From: Sweltsa coloradensis
Taxonomy: Eukaryota > Arthropoda > Insecta > Plecoptera > Chloroperlidae
NCBI GenBank assembly: GCA_024449915.1
Contig: JAMZAV010000004.1
Coordinates: 62,001-126,000 of the forward strand
Direction: 5' to 3'
Length of the DNA stretch: 64,000 nt
Made by a program: the position numbers and the translations under genes. Position 1 is the first letter of the stretch, and each line of letters opens with the position of its first letter. This document shows, one piece after another, positions 32,940 through 49,581 of the stretch. A model generated the notes under the pieces. The model had not been told where the DNA came from, did not search any database, and saw only the letters and a list, made by a program, of their open reading frames with translations.

Positions 32940-34276
32940 TTGGATGAGCGTAGCGAGCGAAGCGAAGATTCCATTTCACTACACTGGAGAAAAAAATCCG
33001 GAATGTTTTTTTTCCCTTTTTTTTATGTATTTTTGTCTGTTTGTTAACACGATTCCGGCTAAACCGATACTCCGATTGCGATGAAATTTTATGGAGGTCT
33101 TCGAAATCTCTGAACTTAGAACTGCCACGTTTTTGAGCACAATCGAAAAATTATTTGGTACTTGTTCATTAACGGGACCCCCTCCAAAAAATGTAAAAAT
33201 TCAGTAAAAACATTTCATTAGACAATCATAACTACTACATCTACTCCATCTGAGTTTCAGGAGGTAAGAAAAACACAATTATTTCAAACAAAGCCTCGAA
33301 AACATCCTTTCCGGCTACATACTTTGCGCGGGCTTGCGCCAAGAGTGACACGGCCTACGCCAACATTCTCTACCTACAAAACCTTTAACGTCGCTATTTT
33401 AAATATAAAGGACTGTCAATGGAAAAGTACTTTCGTTTAAAATAGCGGACGTTAAAGGTTTTGAAGGTTCATTTGGTGTCCGTGAATGTCAATGTCAGCT
33501 GCACGGCGACGACTGCTCTCATGTAGGCCTACGCGTTCCAATGGACTGTACTCGCCTGAGTCACGTTGAACGTGTGAGTCAAGTTCACTGTCAGAGTCAT
33601 ATTCAACTCCTCGCAAGTTGTAATTATTTATTGAAACAAAAATAAGTAAAAAAAACGACAATGGGGAGGACCAATTAACAAAAATTGAGGGGGGTCCCGT
33701 TAATGAACAAGTACCAATTATTTATCATGAAAATCGCAATTTTACGATTTTTTTCAATTTTTTAAAAATTTCTTCGACTTACAACACCTACATGCTTTGT
33801 CCGATTGTAATGATTTTTCACAGAAACCTTTATTTCATGAATTGATATATTCATGGAAATTTGAGCGTTATCAAAAAACTATTTTTTACGAAAATCGCAA
33901 TTTTACGACTTTTTTCGATTTTTTAAATTTCTTCGGCTTATAACACCTACATGTTTTATCCTATTGTAATGATTTTTTCACAGAACCTTAATTTTATAAA
34001 TTAATAAATTCGTGTAAAATTTGTGCTAAATCGAATAATTATTTCTTATCAAAATTTCAATATTACGATTTTTTCCTTTTTAAAATTGCGATTAATTAAA
34101 AAAAATTAAAATTTAGGCCTAAGTTAATTTTTTTTAAATTTAATTTAATTTTAAAAAAATCTTCAATTTAGTAATAATTTTTTCACAGAACAACAGAAAA
34201 TCCGCATAACACATGGCAGCTCAATGCACCAATTACGCTCATCCAACAACGCGGCGGGACTTAAGCGTTTTCCTAG
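32940..34276 (+). mobile_element. Helentron-like element, body A, copy 3, with a nested element
   Basis: Starts TTGGATGAGCGTAGCGAG and ends GACTTAAGCGTTTTCCTAG followed by T. Removing the 559-bp insertion at 33157-33715 and one 8-bp duplication leaves about 770 bp, like the other copies. The unit with TATAACACCTACATG and TTTTTCACAGAACC is repeated in the interior. Confidence 0.7.
33157..33715. mobile_element. Nested 559-bp inverted-repeat element with 8-bp duplication
   Basis: Ends GGTACTTGTTCATTAACGGG and CCCGTTAATGAACAAGTACC. Flanks AATTATTT at 33149-33156 and 33716-33723 are identical, and the uninterrupted body A consensus has this word once. A second inner inverted pair (ACCTTTAACGTCGCTATTTT with AAAATAGCGGACGTTAAAGG) forms a hairpin. 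An 8-bp duplication fits hAT, P or Merlin; the ends do not decide. Confidence 0.8.
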
Positions 34277-34469
34277 TTACTATTCACAGGTAGGCTATAC
34301 ACCCATAACACCTAGGCCTACTTTCTTAAAGTGATGATTACAAAATGTACGTGAAAACTCTCATGAATGAATGTTTAATATAGGCCCTAAGTATATCAAA
34401 CCTACTCTTTATTAATTAAAAAAATAAAAAATAATTTTTTTTAGATTACCCCTCGTTTATAACTGTTTT

Positions 34470-34672
34470 TCGTGGGGGACTTTAAATAAAAGCGACTAAC
34501 CCACCCTGAGGCCCCGACGCAATCGCGAGTGAGGATAACCCCAAAGACGATATTTTTAATGGGAAATAAAAAAATCAGTGATGGACTTTTGGAACACCCG
34601 CGAACCAACGCCCAAATAACAAGGCCGTTTCAGACAACTCTGAAATTTTTTTTGTGCTTCGTGCTAGGCCCG
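34470..34672 (-). mobile_element. Tail half of a SINE (family T), split by a large insertion
   Basis: Reverse complement of the body seen at 51480-51690 (GGCCCCGACGCAATCG, GGCCTTGTTGATTCTGGCG equivalents). It breaks off at TGCTAGG, and the missing head part resumes at 41446 with CTAGACGGCTCC. Confidence 0.65.
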
Positions 34673-35575
34673 TTGAGTGCTAATATATAGCAGAGTCGTA
34701 AGGGCCTTGCGAGTGTCTGGGAAAAATTTCCCTCCGTCATGTATACATTGCCAACAGTAGGCAGCGGCCCGACAGCCGAGCGAAGCTAAGCACTATAGCA
34801 ATCGGGTAACTTCGTACCCCCTAGTGGAAACCGGATGTAATTTTAAATTAAAACGCGCGGAAAAATTTTACAAAGATACATTGATATTTTTTTTAACAAG
34901 CTTTTTGTTTGGGTTCGCGATTAATTTTATTTACTACAAATAAATTGTTTCGAGTGAAAAATAAAAAATGAATTGCTATATTGTTTGTTTTGATATTTTA
35001 ACAAAAAATTTTGTATTTATATTTGAAACTTCTAAAATTTTAAATTCTCAAAAATGTCATGGTATAAAGTTATTTTGCAGCTGCATGGATTGTTTGGGAA
35101 AAGGCCCATGTTTATAAGGAAAGTTTTAAAAAAAAATAACTGGGAAAGCTTCGCAAACGCTTTTGGCGCGTTTTTGGATGAAAATTTTTTTTAAACAAAA
35201 AAAGCGAAAATTGGTTTTTATGAAAAATTTTTTTTGATGGCGCTCAAATTTCAACCAATATTTTTAATTTTTAAAAAAAAAAGGGTTCTGTATAAAAATC
35301 GTTAAAATGGATAAAGCATGTTGTGTTATTTTTCAAAAAAAAAAAATTTAAAAAAAAAAAAAACGTAAAATTACGATTTTCAAAAAAAAAAAAATTTTTT
35401 GATTGCGCTCAAATTTACACAAATATAAATTTCTGAAATTAAAGGTTCTGTGAAAAAATCATTACAATGGTAAAGCATGTGGGTGTAAAATCGAAAAAAT
35501 TTTAAAAAAACTAAAAAAACACGTAATTGGTTTTTATGAAAAATAATTTTTTTAATTGCGCTTTCTGCTGCGCGT

Positions 35576-38500
35576 TCAAAACTGAACGTCCCTGAAACAA
35601 CTATTTTTCCTTATTACGGACAATTAGAAACTGAATCTTTTGGTACCCCAAAATATGAAAACATGGTCAAATTATATTAATTATATAATGTCAACGTCAC
35701 CGCCCCGGGTACCGGCAACTTTAAACTATTTTTGGTTTTATTTTAGGGTTTGGGAAAAAAGTTTTTTTTTCTGACTCTCAACCCAAACCCAAAACGTTTA
35801 AAAATTAAAATATATGCTGTCGCCGACAATCAATCTTTAAACTCCATCATATCAGACTTAAGTCCTGTTATCGGTTAAAATAAAATGGACAGTTTTTATC
35901 TATTTTTAAAATTTTTGGGAAAAATTTTAAAAAAACTAAAAGCATTTTGTTTTAAATTTAATGTCGCCTGCCCCCCTGGCGCGAGTATTAGCATTGTGAT
36001 TTAAAATTTTCTTTACCCCGCTGGGCCCGGTGTAAAATGCCCCAGAGCATGGTCGCAATCGAAAAGTCGATTCAAAAAAGAAGTCCCCTCGAAAACATAG
36101 TAGTTGAGCCCAAAAAAAATCACAAAACTATTTTTTTTGAATTTTTTTTAAAAAATTTTTTTTTAAAGTTATGTTATAAAATCAAATTGACGGGTTAATT
36201 TAAAAAAGGCATGCAAATTGCGCTATGGCAAAAAAAAATTTTATCAACATTTAAAAAATTGTTTTTTTTCACGAGTTTGGAAAATTTCCCACAAATTACC
36301 CGCTTGGTGGCGCATTTCAGAGTAAATACCTCTGCTTTCCCGCGTAAAAAACCGGGGTTTGCACGAGCTCATCCATCAGTCTTCAAATTGTGGGAGGGGG
36401 GGATTCTTCGGCGAGCATTAAACCAACTCACAAAATTTGACGTTTGAATTGTCCCGCCTCCTGACGTCACAGGCAACTGGCGGAATTAGTTGGTAAAACC
36501 CTCATTTGCAAGTTGACCCGTTCACAGCGAAACACTTATCACCTCTAACTTTTTCATTCATTTTTTGGGGAAAATAGTTAAAGAATAATTTTACAAATAT
36601 CATTCTTTGAAATAGCGTTATTTCGTTGTTTTGACACGTCGTGTTTTTATAAAAAATGTACGCATCATACATGTAAAATTAAAAGGGGATAAATTTTTCC
36701 AATAATTTATTGACAAAAAACTACTGAGGATTTCGAAAAGCCCTTTTTAAAAAAATATGCATAGCTTTTTAGACAAGAAATAAACTAATTTCTAGAAGAA
36801 AGTGCACTGAACAAAATTTGGGCAGCATAGATAATATGCAGGGTATGTTTTTTTTATCTAAAATACGCATCTTGACGTGCGGATGACCGGAAAAAAAGCG
36901 CACGGATATTACTTATCGTAAATTTTTTTCGTGCACTTTCTATTAAAAAGTTAGATATTTCTTGTCTAAACATCTGTGCATTTTACAAGAATCCTTGTCA
37001 AAAATCCGATCAGTATTTTTTGTAAAATTAAATTTTAATGAAAAAAACTTAAGTCTTTGAAAAATTTTCACTTATGTGATGCTACATGCATAACAAGAAA
37101 AACGACTTTGTCAAAAAAATCGGAATAATGCTATTACAGGAATGATATGTTTGCAAAAATTTTATTCTTTTTAATTTTTGTCCAAATAATAAATAAATAA
37201 AAGTAGAGAGTGATAAGGGAGCGCCGTTCAGCAGGCGCCATTTGAAAAAAAGGGGATTTATACCAATACTAGTCACGGACCTATCATTTTTTAAAAGCTC
37301 CCCCCTTTTTCAGTCGTCAATTCTAGGAATCAATTATTATCATGTTGTTTGTTTTCACCAGGGTTGGGAAAGGGCCCCTCACTTTGCACACACTGTTGTG
37401 CCACTTTTCACTAATCATTCATGAAAGTTCATATTATTTATCTATATTTAAATTAAAGAAAAAAACCCCTAAACTGTATTTTTACTGAAATGTTCCACTG
37501 TTTTTTTTACTTTTAGGTTTTTATAATGATTTTAAATTTAAATTTTTGTACCTCAATGAAAAATGGCAGCAATGCGTACTAGTGAAGGAATAATAAATAA
37601 AGAAGATAAAGAAGTATTTTAAAAGGGTAGGTCAAAAAGGGGGTAGCGAATAAAAAATTTAATAATCAAATTTTTAGCAAGAGCAACAGAGCCGTCAAAA
37701 TTATCACCATGCAAATCATCAGAATAGAAATGAGGAGAATATACAAAATTAAAAAGAGGGGGATTTTGACAGATTTTCAAAAAGGGATAATTATGACAAT
37801 ATCCTACTTGGTGGTTAATGGGCAAAACTTCACATTGAAATTTTAATTTTTGATTTCTTTTTTGTGACAATATTTTTATAAACAAATTTTTGCTTTTAAG
37901 AAGGGATTTTTTTACTAACAACGCACATGTGAGGTCCGGGAATTTGCATTGGGGGGGAAAATCTGTGCTTTTTCTCTTTCACAGCAAGAGTAAAGGAAAA
38001 ACCCGGGAAACCCCTCGCAACCCGGGGAGCGGAAGAAATTTAAAAAGGGTCTTGCTCAGGTACTGGGCAAGTTTTAAGCCAGGGTCCAATAAATTTAAAA
38101 AAAAATCTCTATTCTTGCATCGATTTTTTTAAAAATCAAACGATTATTTTTTTTTGGGGGATTGGACTGGTTTGGGATTTTGCTGGAAATTTATTATTGT
38201 CAAGAAGTTATTTTTTTGTGTACAAAAAAAATACTAACCCAAGAAAAAATACGATTGAATACAAATTTTGCAAAATTTTTTATATATTTCACGTAAGATA
38301 TTTTTTAGAAAGAGCCTGACCTATTTCCCCGGCAAACGCTTTTTTTTAATCAAGGGATAAAACAAATGACAAAAAGGTCTGGCTCAATAAAAAATTTTTT
38401 AACAAAAGATCGCGAAAAAAATTAATTTAAAATATATAAACCATAACCCTAAATACCTCAAAAAATATATTTTTTTAAATTTTTTGAAACACTGTTTTAA

Positions 38501-40210
38501 AAAATTCAATGGAATTATATTCCCGTGATTTTTTGTGCAGACAGTCGCGTAGGAAATGGGTTTTGGTGATGGGTACTCCCCCCCCTTTTCCTGTCCCCAA
38601 CTGTTACCACCACAGAGACATCCCAAAATACACAAAAACCCGAGAAAAAAAATTTTACTCGAATCTGAGTGTTGTATGGGGAAGAAAAAATCTCATAAAA
38701 ACCCATGCAATGTGGGAAATTGCACTTGTGAGGCGCGTATGCCCTGTTGCAATGTGTTTAAAAATATAATTCCCCCCGCCCCCTCACTTTGTTTCAAAGC
38801 ATGCCACGTAGACGTATCCGTAAAACATAGAGGGAAAAAGGACATTTTCTCTCAATCATCAAAAAAGGTCCGCGCAGGCACGTATTTCAAACCGCTATTG
38901 ATAAGATTCCCTTCGGGGTCTGCAACGAGACTTTGGTTTTAGTTAGATTTACATTGACAAAGACAATTTGTATTTGATCTTTAGGAAAATCTTAGTCGAT
39001 ACATTTTCACTTGTTTCATAGCTATCATTATCAATATTATTTACAAAGCCACGTGATCTAAAGCAGATTGGGAAATAATATGTAAACAGGTTTAGAAAAT
39101 GTTTTTTTAAATGCTATTTTGCATTTTCACAATTTAATTTCCCTGCGCCAGTTTTGCGGAAATACATGCCCCCACCCCCCCCCCCTCAAGGGATAGTCCC
39201 TCGTAGTCCCCAATCATGAAAACTCCCAACCCCTCGCTTCGATTTCGACCCCCGCGGCAAGCCCTGATTATAAGAAGTCCCGGAAGACAAGGTAGCTTTT
39301 GTTTGGGCAAGCGTCGTACACTATAATGCCGGTTGCATTACAAATTTAATTTTTCTTGCATTTGGGAACGTCGGGGGTAGAAACCCAGCCCGCGGGGTCT
39401 CTGTTTTTTGGGGAATTTCCCGCCATTGTAAGAAGGTAGGGATCTTTTTTCCTCGGGACAGTCGCCTAAAACAGCCAAATCTTTGGACCAAATAATAAAT
39501 TCGAATTTTGCAATTTCTACGAACTGAAAAACTACTGGTACCTAATTATTCTAATGCATACTACTTTTAAAAAATAAAGGAAAAAAATGTAAAAGAACTT
39601 AATTCTAATTTGATTTATTTTTGATTGGATATTGCTAAACGTTCAATTTATCTAAAAATTTTAGACGAACTTGAAATTTTTAAAAATTTTTGGTTTAAAA
39701 AAAAATTCCTTTGAAAAAAATTCTTTATTTGAGCTTGAAATGAAAGTTTAGAAAGTTCATTTAAAAAAAGCGTCCCAAACTGGGGTTGGGGGGGGGGGGT
39801 TTTTGGGGGTTTTTGACACAAACTAGAACCGGTAAGTAATAAAAACTATTTGTTGATACAAATAGATTTTTGAAAAAAGGGCGGGAAAAAGAACGGCAAT
39901 TATGTTTACCCTTTTTCTTGAAAAATGATGAAATGCTAGAATTTATGCCAACGGCCCATTCCGGACCTGCTCACAGTTAATTTCTTGTTTTCAAAACAAA
40001 TCCGTCCTGAAGATCAAGAATTTTTCATAATTGTCTCAAAAATATTGTCACAATGAGTAAGAAGATCAAACAAGAAAATTACAATTGCTTGGGCCAAAAT
40101 TGACATAATATTGGGTTCCTCATATTCCCCAATGATTTTCCCCCGTTAAATTTGCAGTCTGGCACTCTTCCCAAAATTTAAATTATTTTTATTTTTCGTT
40201 TCGTTTTTTC
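35576..40210. other. Spacer of the 6.8-kb element, poor-quality sequence
   Basis: Contains a worn SINE C fragment (about 36015-36095), a 280-base palindrome at about 36730-37015 (AGCTTTTTAGACAAGAAAT with ATTTCTTGTCTAAACATC), a worn LINE 3' end (about 37440-37615), and a minus-strand frame of 100 codons at 37619-37921 (NHQVGYCHNYPFLK...FYSDDLHGDNFDGS) that I do not recognise. No product can be assigned. Confidence 0.4.
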
Positions 40211-40985
40211 TTGAATGAGCGAGCGAGCGAAAAGGGAAAATTCCCTTTCACACCTTTAAAAAAACATCCCGGAAAGTTTTTTTTCTTCTTTCTTTTTTTC
40301 TTTCTGTTTGTTTATTGGGTTCTGATAGACATTTTGGCTAAACCGATACTCCAATTGCATAAAATTTTATTGGGGGCCCTTTAAATCTTGAACCCAAAAA
40401 CTGCCAGTTTTTTTAGCGCAAATCGAAAAATTTTTCTCAGTAAATCGTAATTTAACGATTTTTTTGATTTTTTAAAAAATTCTTCGACTTTTAACACCTA
40501 GCCCCAGTTTATCCGAAAGTAAGATTTTTTTTAAAAAACCTTTATTTTAGAATTTTATATTTGTGTGGAAATTGGGGCAGTAAAAAAAAATTTTTTTCCA
40601 TGAAAATCGCAATTTTACGTGTTTTTTTTTTTAAAAAAAATTTTTTCGCTTTAAAAACTCATGCTTTATCCAATTGTAATGATTTTTTTACAGAAAACCT
40701 TAATTTTATGAATTAAAATATTCGTGGAACTTGAGGGGATTCAAAAAAATTTTTTTATGAAAGCAATTTTACGTTTTTTTTTTTTTTTTATTTTACTTTT
40801 TTGACTACATGCTTTTTTCCCATTGTAACGATTTTTATAAAACCTAATTTTATAAAAAAATATTTGGGGAAATTTGAGCGCATAAAAAAAAAATTTTTCA
40901 TGAAAATCGCAAAATTTTCGCTTTTTTGTTAAAAAAATTACGCTCATCCAAAAAACCGCCGAAAAGCGTTTGCAAAGCTTCCTAA
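40211..40985 (+). mobile_element. Helentron-like body A copy in the right arm
   Basis: Starts TTGAATGAGCGAGCGAGCG and ends GCGTTTGCAAAGCTTCCTAA followed by T. The interior matches body A with many homopolymer length differences. A mirror copy sits in the left arm. Confidence 0.5.
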
Positions 40986-41445
40986 TATTTCCTTTTTTAA
41001 AACACTTTCCCTTTTAAGCATGGCCTTTTAGAACAAAACCCTGCAGCTGCAAAAAATTTTTCCTGACATTTAGAGAATTTAAAATTTTTGAAGTTTCAAT
41101 ATAAAAACATAAATTTTATGTTAAAAATAAAAACAAACAATATATGACATATTCTTTTTATTTCACTCGAAAAAAAATTTTTTTTATGTATAATAAAATT
41201 AATCGCGAAACTCAAAAGAAAAAGCTTGTATCAATGTATCTTTTGTTAAAAAATTCCGCGCGATCTAATTTTAAATGCTCCGGTTTTTCCACTAGGGGCC
41301 TACGAAGTTACTCGTTGCTGCTATAGCTGTACTTCGCTCGAGCTGTCGGCACGCTGCCATGTCGGCAATGTAACCTGACGGGGGAAAATTTTTCCGTAGA
41401 CACTCAGCATACCCTTACGACCTTTGCTATATATTAGTCATCAAA

Positions 41446-41600
41446 GCTAGACGGCTCCAAAATCACCGTTTTCAAAACCCCAAAACAAGAAGATGGGCTT
41501 AAGTCCAAAATCGAAGTTAAAAAAATCGCTTGGGGCGGGGAAACGAACCCTGGACCTTTGCATTGGGAACAGATACGCTAACAAAAAGACCAACGAGGGC
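41446..41600 (-). mobile_element. Head half of the split SINE (family T)
   Basis: Reverse complement carries CTCGTTGGTC, GTTAGCGTATCTG, CAATGCAAAGGTCCAGGG and TTCG. This is a tRNA-like head with anticodon-position CCA, as in the 53838 copy. It joins the body at 34470-34672. Confidence 0.6.
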
Positions 41601-41845
41601 CCCATTTTTATATATATATACATGCTTATTGGTGCAATATACTTTTTGGGTTATCTACGGGGACCCCTAAATAGGCCTGAGCCTAATCAAGGAAAAAATC
41701 CAGATCTGTATTTAGGTAACATGGGCCTAGATTTATTTTCAAAAATCCTTTTACCTAATTCAAGAAAGTCCTCGGGATTTACATTGTATTTTCAGTGGCC
41801 AGCGTTTAAATATTTACTTGTCCCTGGCACACATATCCTGGCTTG

Positions 41846-43695
41846 TCAGTCTTTTATAAGATTGAGCAAAATGGCATTAGTCATATCATTTGGAGTAACA
41901 AGCCGAGTTCCACCAATCAAAACGTCCGTTGTGAGCCCACTGTTGGTGATCAGTTCCTGTGCAATTCTCACTTCTCGGGCAGTAATCCCACCAAGAACGA
42001 ATATGATCAATTGCGGATTATCAAGAGGGTGTTTCATGGTTGACTTATTCAAAAGTAAACTGAAACCGCTTTTTAAGAGGTCCGTGAGAGCCTGCGATTT
42101 TGTTGTTAACTCTGGTATGGTAGGTCGTGCTGGGTCAAATATATCACCTATTAACTGTTGGATAAGCCCATTTTCATCGCGAAGGAACTCGTATCTTGCC
42201 GACGGCAAGGCTTGAATTATTTCAAAGATTTGACTTGCCATTACTGTTGCACTCGATTTGTCATCATCTGGTTTGACCAATTTTGAAAGACAACCTGTAA
42301 GTATTTCCCGGTCTTCAAACAAAGCTTCTGCAAGTAAAGCTTCAAGCTGATTTTCTTCCGAGTCAGGGGAAGGGAATTCCCTTTTTGATGAATAGAGATG
42401 TTCAGATGAGTATGCTTTTTTGCAGTTTCGTTCATGACGAGTTTTATCATTTTGAACACCTGATTAGTGCATATCCCCTTTTTTGGGTTTGAAAAGTTAA
42501 AGGTTTGCCAACAAGTCGAGCGTAGAACATCGCGGTGATTTAAGAGTTTGTGTCACTGCTAACGTTTGTTGTATAACACCATTGTTACTCAGTATCATAG
42601 CACTATTACCACGAAACATCGCCACTTGTTTCTCTAGTGTGTGAGGAGTGACTCGGTTCATCATTCGATCGGACCGGACATCTGTAGAAAGCTGCGAGAG
42701 ATATTGATTCAATCCAGTCAATATTTCCTTCTGTTTTTTGTTGATGATCCAATCCATAACTTTAGGACAAATGTCTGTGCCGGCAGGCTGCGATAAGCAA
42801 CCAGGGGCTAGGTAAATATCGTCTAAAACCGACGTTACTTTCGCATTGCAAATTGGTGACATGTTAACAGCTACATCATTTGTATGACCAGGTAGGTGAG
42901 GCAAAACACTGAGAATTCTATCTAATACAGAATCCGAGTTGTGTTTTAACGGAGTGCAGAGGTCAAGTGTTCTGTCAATTAGAAGCAGCGATGTACGATT
43001 CACAGCAGTCTTTCGGCGATTGATAGCAGCTGGTAAGTCTTCTAAATAACCAGCTAGAATACCGCTTAGAGGACCAAGGCTGAATACAAACTCTCGTACA
43101 TTGAGCTGTGTAAACCAACTATGTAGGCAGCTTACAAAGGGGCCCTCGAAAGTGACTGCTTCGAATCTCGATTTTTGGGAAAAACACCTTTAAAAAAAAC
43201 TGGTGTTACAAATAAGTTTTCTGTAATTGGTGCCAGAAAGAGTGGCATGTAAAATATTTCAACTGTGTAATTCATGTTTCCCATCCACTGCAGCATTTCG
43301 TCTTCTAGATTTTGAAGAGTTGCCATATCGTTCTCGCCCCCACGAGCTAATTGTTGAACACTTGGATGGGCAACCGATATTAAAACACAATATTCAAACT
43401 GGCTATTTTTAATAATGTCCCTTAAAATTACCTCTGAGAAATCAAATATTGGAGAACTGGTTAGGAAAACTGCTTTCTTTTGATTGGCCAGTCCACTCTC
43501 AAACGATGAAAATTCTTTCACTCCAATAGCCCCAGCTGACAGCAGTTCCAACATTCCACCGTTCCAATGCAAACATTCGGCCAAGTTACCATCAATGAAT
43601 ACGATTGCTTTTTTCACCTTCTTACAAACTTCGCGCCACCAGGTTTGGCTAAACTGTCTCGCTGTTAAAACCATTTTATCCGCGAATATTTTCAA
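41846..43695 (-). CDS. SCFD2: Sec1 family domain-containing protein 2, intronless, with about three frameshifts
   Basis: SCFD2 is a Sec1/Munc18-like protein; that superfamily controls SNARE-driven membrane fusion. Four blocks on the minus strand keep human order. 43695 to about 43190: FSQTWWREVCKKVKKAIVF, AECLHWNGG, EMLQWMGNMNYTVEIFYMPL. About 43180 to 42505: NVREFVFSLGPLSG, LLIDRTLDL, LPHLPGHTNDVAVNM, YLAPGCLSQ, NRVTPHTLE, TQTLKSPR. Then NQVFKMIKLVMNETAKKH, and about 42380 to 41846: LIGDIFDPARP, ALTDLLKSGFSLLL, QLIIFVLGGITAREV, stop TGA. The frame changes at about 43140-43195 (T and A runs), 42505-42525 (CCC plus A and G runs) and 42375-42390 (AAAAAGGG). These look like base-calling errors, but a decayed gene is possible. 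About 616 codons, against 684 in human. The start could be residue 1 or Met8. Confidence 0.82.
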
Positions 43696-44183
43696 TTTAT
43701 ACAGACTACTTCAAACAACACCTTTCAAGTCACTTCATATCAATAAATTGTGTAAAAATATTAAGTTGTATTAAAACAATACCATAATCTGTACCAAAGA
43801 TCCCACTACGAGCAGCAAGATGACGTTTACGAAGGGGCGAACAGGAACAGCGGTGTGAGAGACAAGTGTTTATTGAAGACAGCACTGGTACTACAACAAA
43901 AATAACTTCATGTTACAAGTCCGAACTCCAAAGTTACATTAAATGAATTCAATATTTGAATTTTGAAAAAGTGAGAGAGACTTTTTATTCACATGTTTGC
44001 TTTAAACAATTAAATAGGCTTGCTAATAAGCAGCACAATTTCCATAATTTTATCTCAATTTTACAGACGTTGGTCACAATGATGAGGTTACAAACTCCCA
44101 TAATGCAATTCACTTCCGGCAGTTTCCTTGCTGTCGAATTCACTTCTTTCCGGTTCGCGACGTGAGCATTTTACAGCGAAAAT
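43696..44183. promoter_or_regulatory. Divergent SCFD2/RPS23 promoter
   Basis: 488 bases separate the two start codons. ETS-type CTTCCGG at 44113-44119 and TTTCCGG at 44147-44153 lie close to the RPS23 start. The pyrimidine tract CTTCTTTCC (44143-44151) fits a 5'-TOP transcription start as in ribosomal protein genes. It is placed by sequence only. Confidence 0.5.
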
Positions 44184-48899
<4,716 letters not shown>

Positions 48900-49581
48900 A
48901 TGTGTATTATTCCGTTCTGTAACTGTGTTCACATTATAAAATAAATATTGTGTTCACCTTTTTCACTCGTTTAAACTGCTCAATTCTTTCTAATTTGCCT
49001 TATTCCATCCATGCCATATATATAGTTCAAGGTCGGTGCACATAACTTCCTAAGGTTTATGGTTTAACAAAGTTGAAACATGCTTAAAGCGTTGTCACGT
49101 TCACATGATTTCCTAAGGTTTAACTAGATAAAAATATTTCATTTGCTAGCTCTTGGACACTAAACACTAAACCCCGCCAATGGGAAGCAAACTGTCATAA
49201 ATCCAGCCAATGGTAGCCCGCATACTAGAATCATTATAGAAAAACATTTTTTAGGCCTAAAAAAACCTTCAGAGTTTGTGCACTGAGCTTCACATACCTT
49301 TTTTGGATGAGTGAAGCAAAGACTTCAATTTCACTTACCCTGAGAAAAATAGCTTGGTTATTTTTTTTTGTTTGTTTGCTCTATACCGTGCAAACGGCAT
49401 AATTATGCGATCTTTATGAAAATTGGAGGGGGCCTTCGAAATCTCTTAACTTAGGCCTATACCTGCTACGTTTTAGGTGCAATCTACGATATTTAATTGA
49501 TATTTGGGCCAATTCTAACCAAACGAGTGTGCTACAATGCTCATATTTCACATGGACATTATGTAGAAATAAAGGTTTTAA

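Larger units (their letters stand above)
34673..41445. mobile_element. 6.8-kb element with long inverted ends
   Basis: The outer arms, about 34673-35140 and 40986-41445, are reverse complements. They pair as GCTAATATATAGCAGAGTCG with TTTGCTATATATTAG, GCGAGTGTCTGGGAAAAAT with CCGTAGACACTCAGC, GTTACCCCTAGTGG-type words, and GCAGCTGC with its mirror. Both arms then run into a body A-like copy (about 35140-35575 minus, 40211-40985 plus). It interrupts a SINE, which reads continuously once the element is removed. The spacer of about 4.6 kb has no recognisable transposase. Confidence 0.6.

Noticed and set aside
38509..38942. Cys-rich frames (NVGNCTCEARMPCCNVF)
   Set aside because: They lie in poor-quality sequence. 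A weakly similar DNA segment at about 18830 suggests a worn transposon fragment, not a gene.
41493..42215. 240-codon plus-strand open frame
   Set aside because: It is the shadow of SCFD2 on the opposite strand and of a SINE. The minus-strand frame matches human SCFD2.
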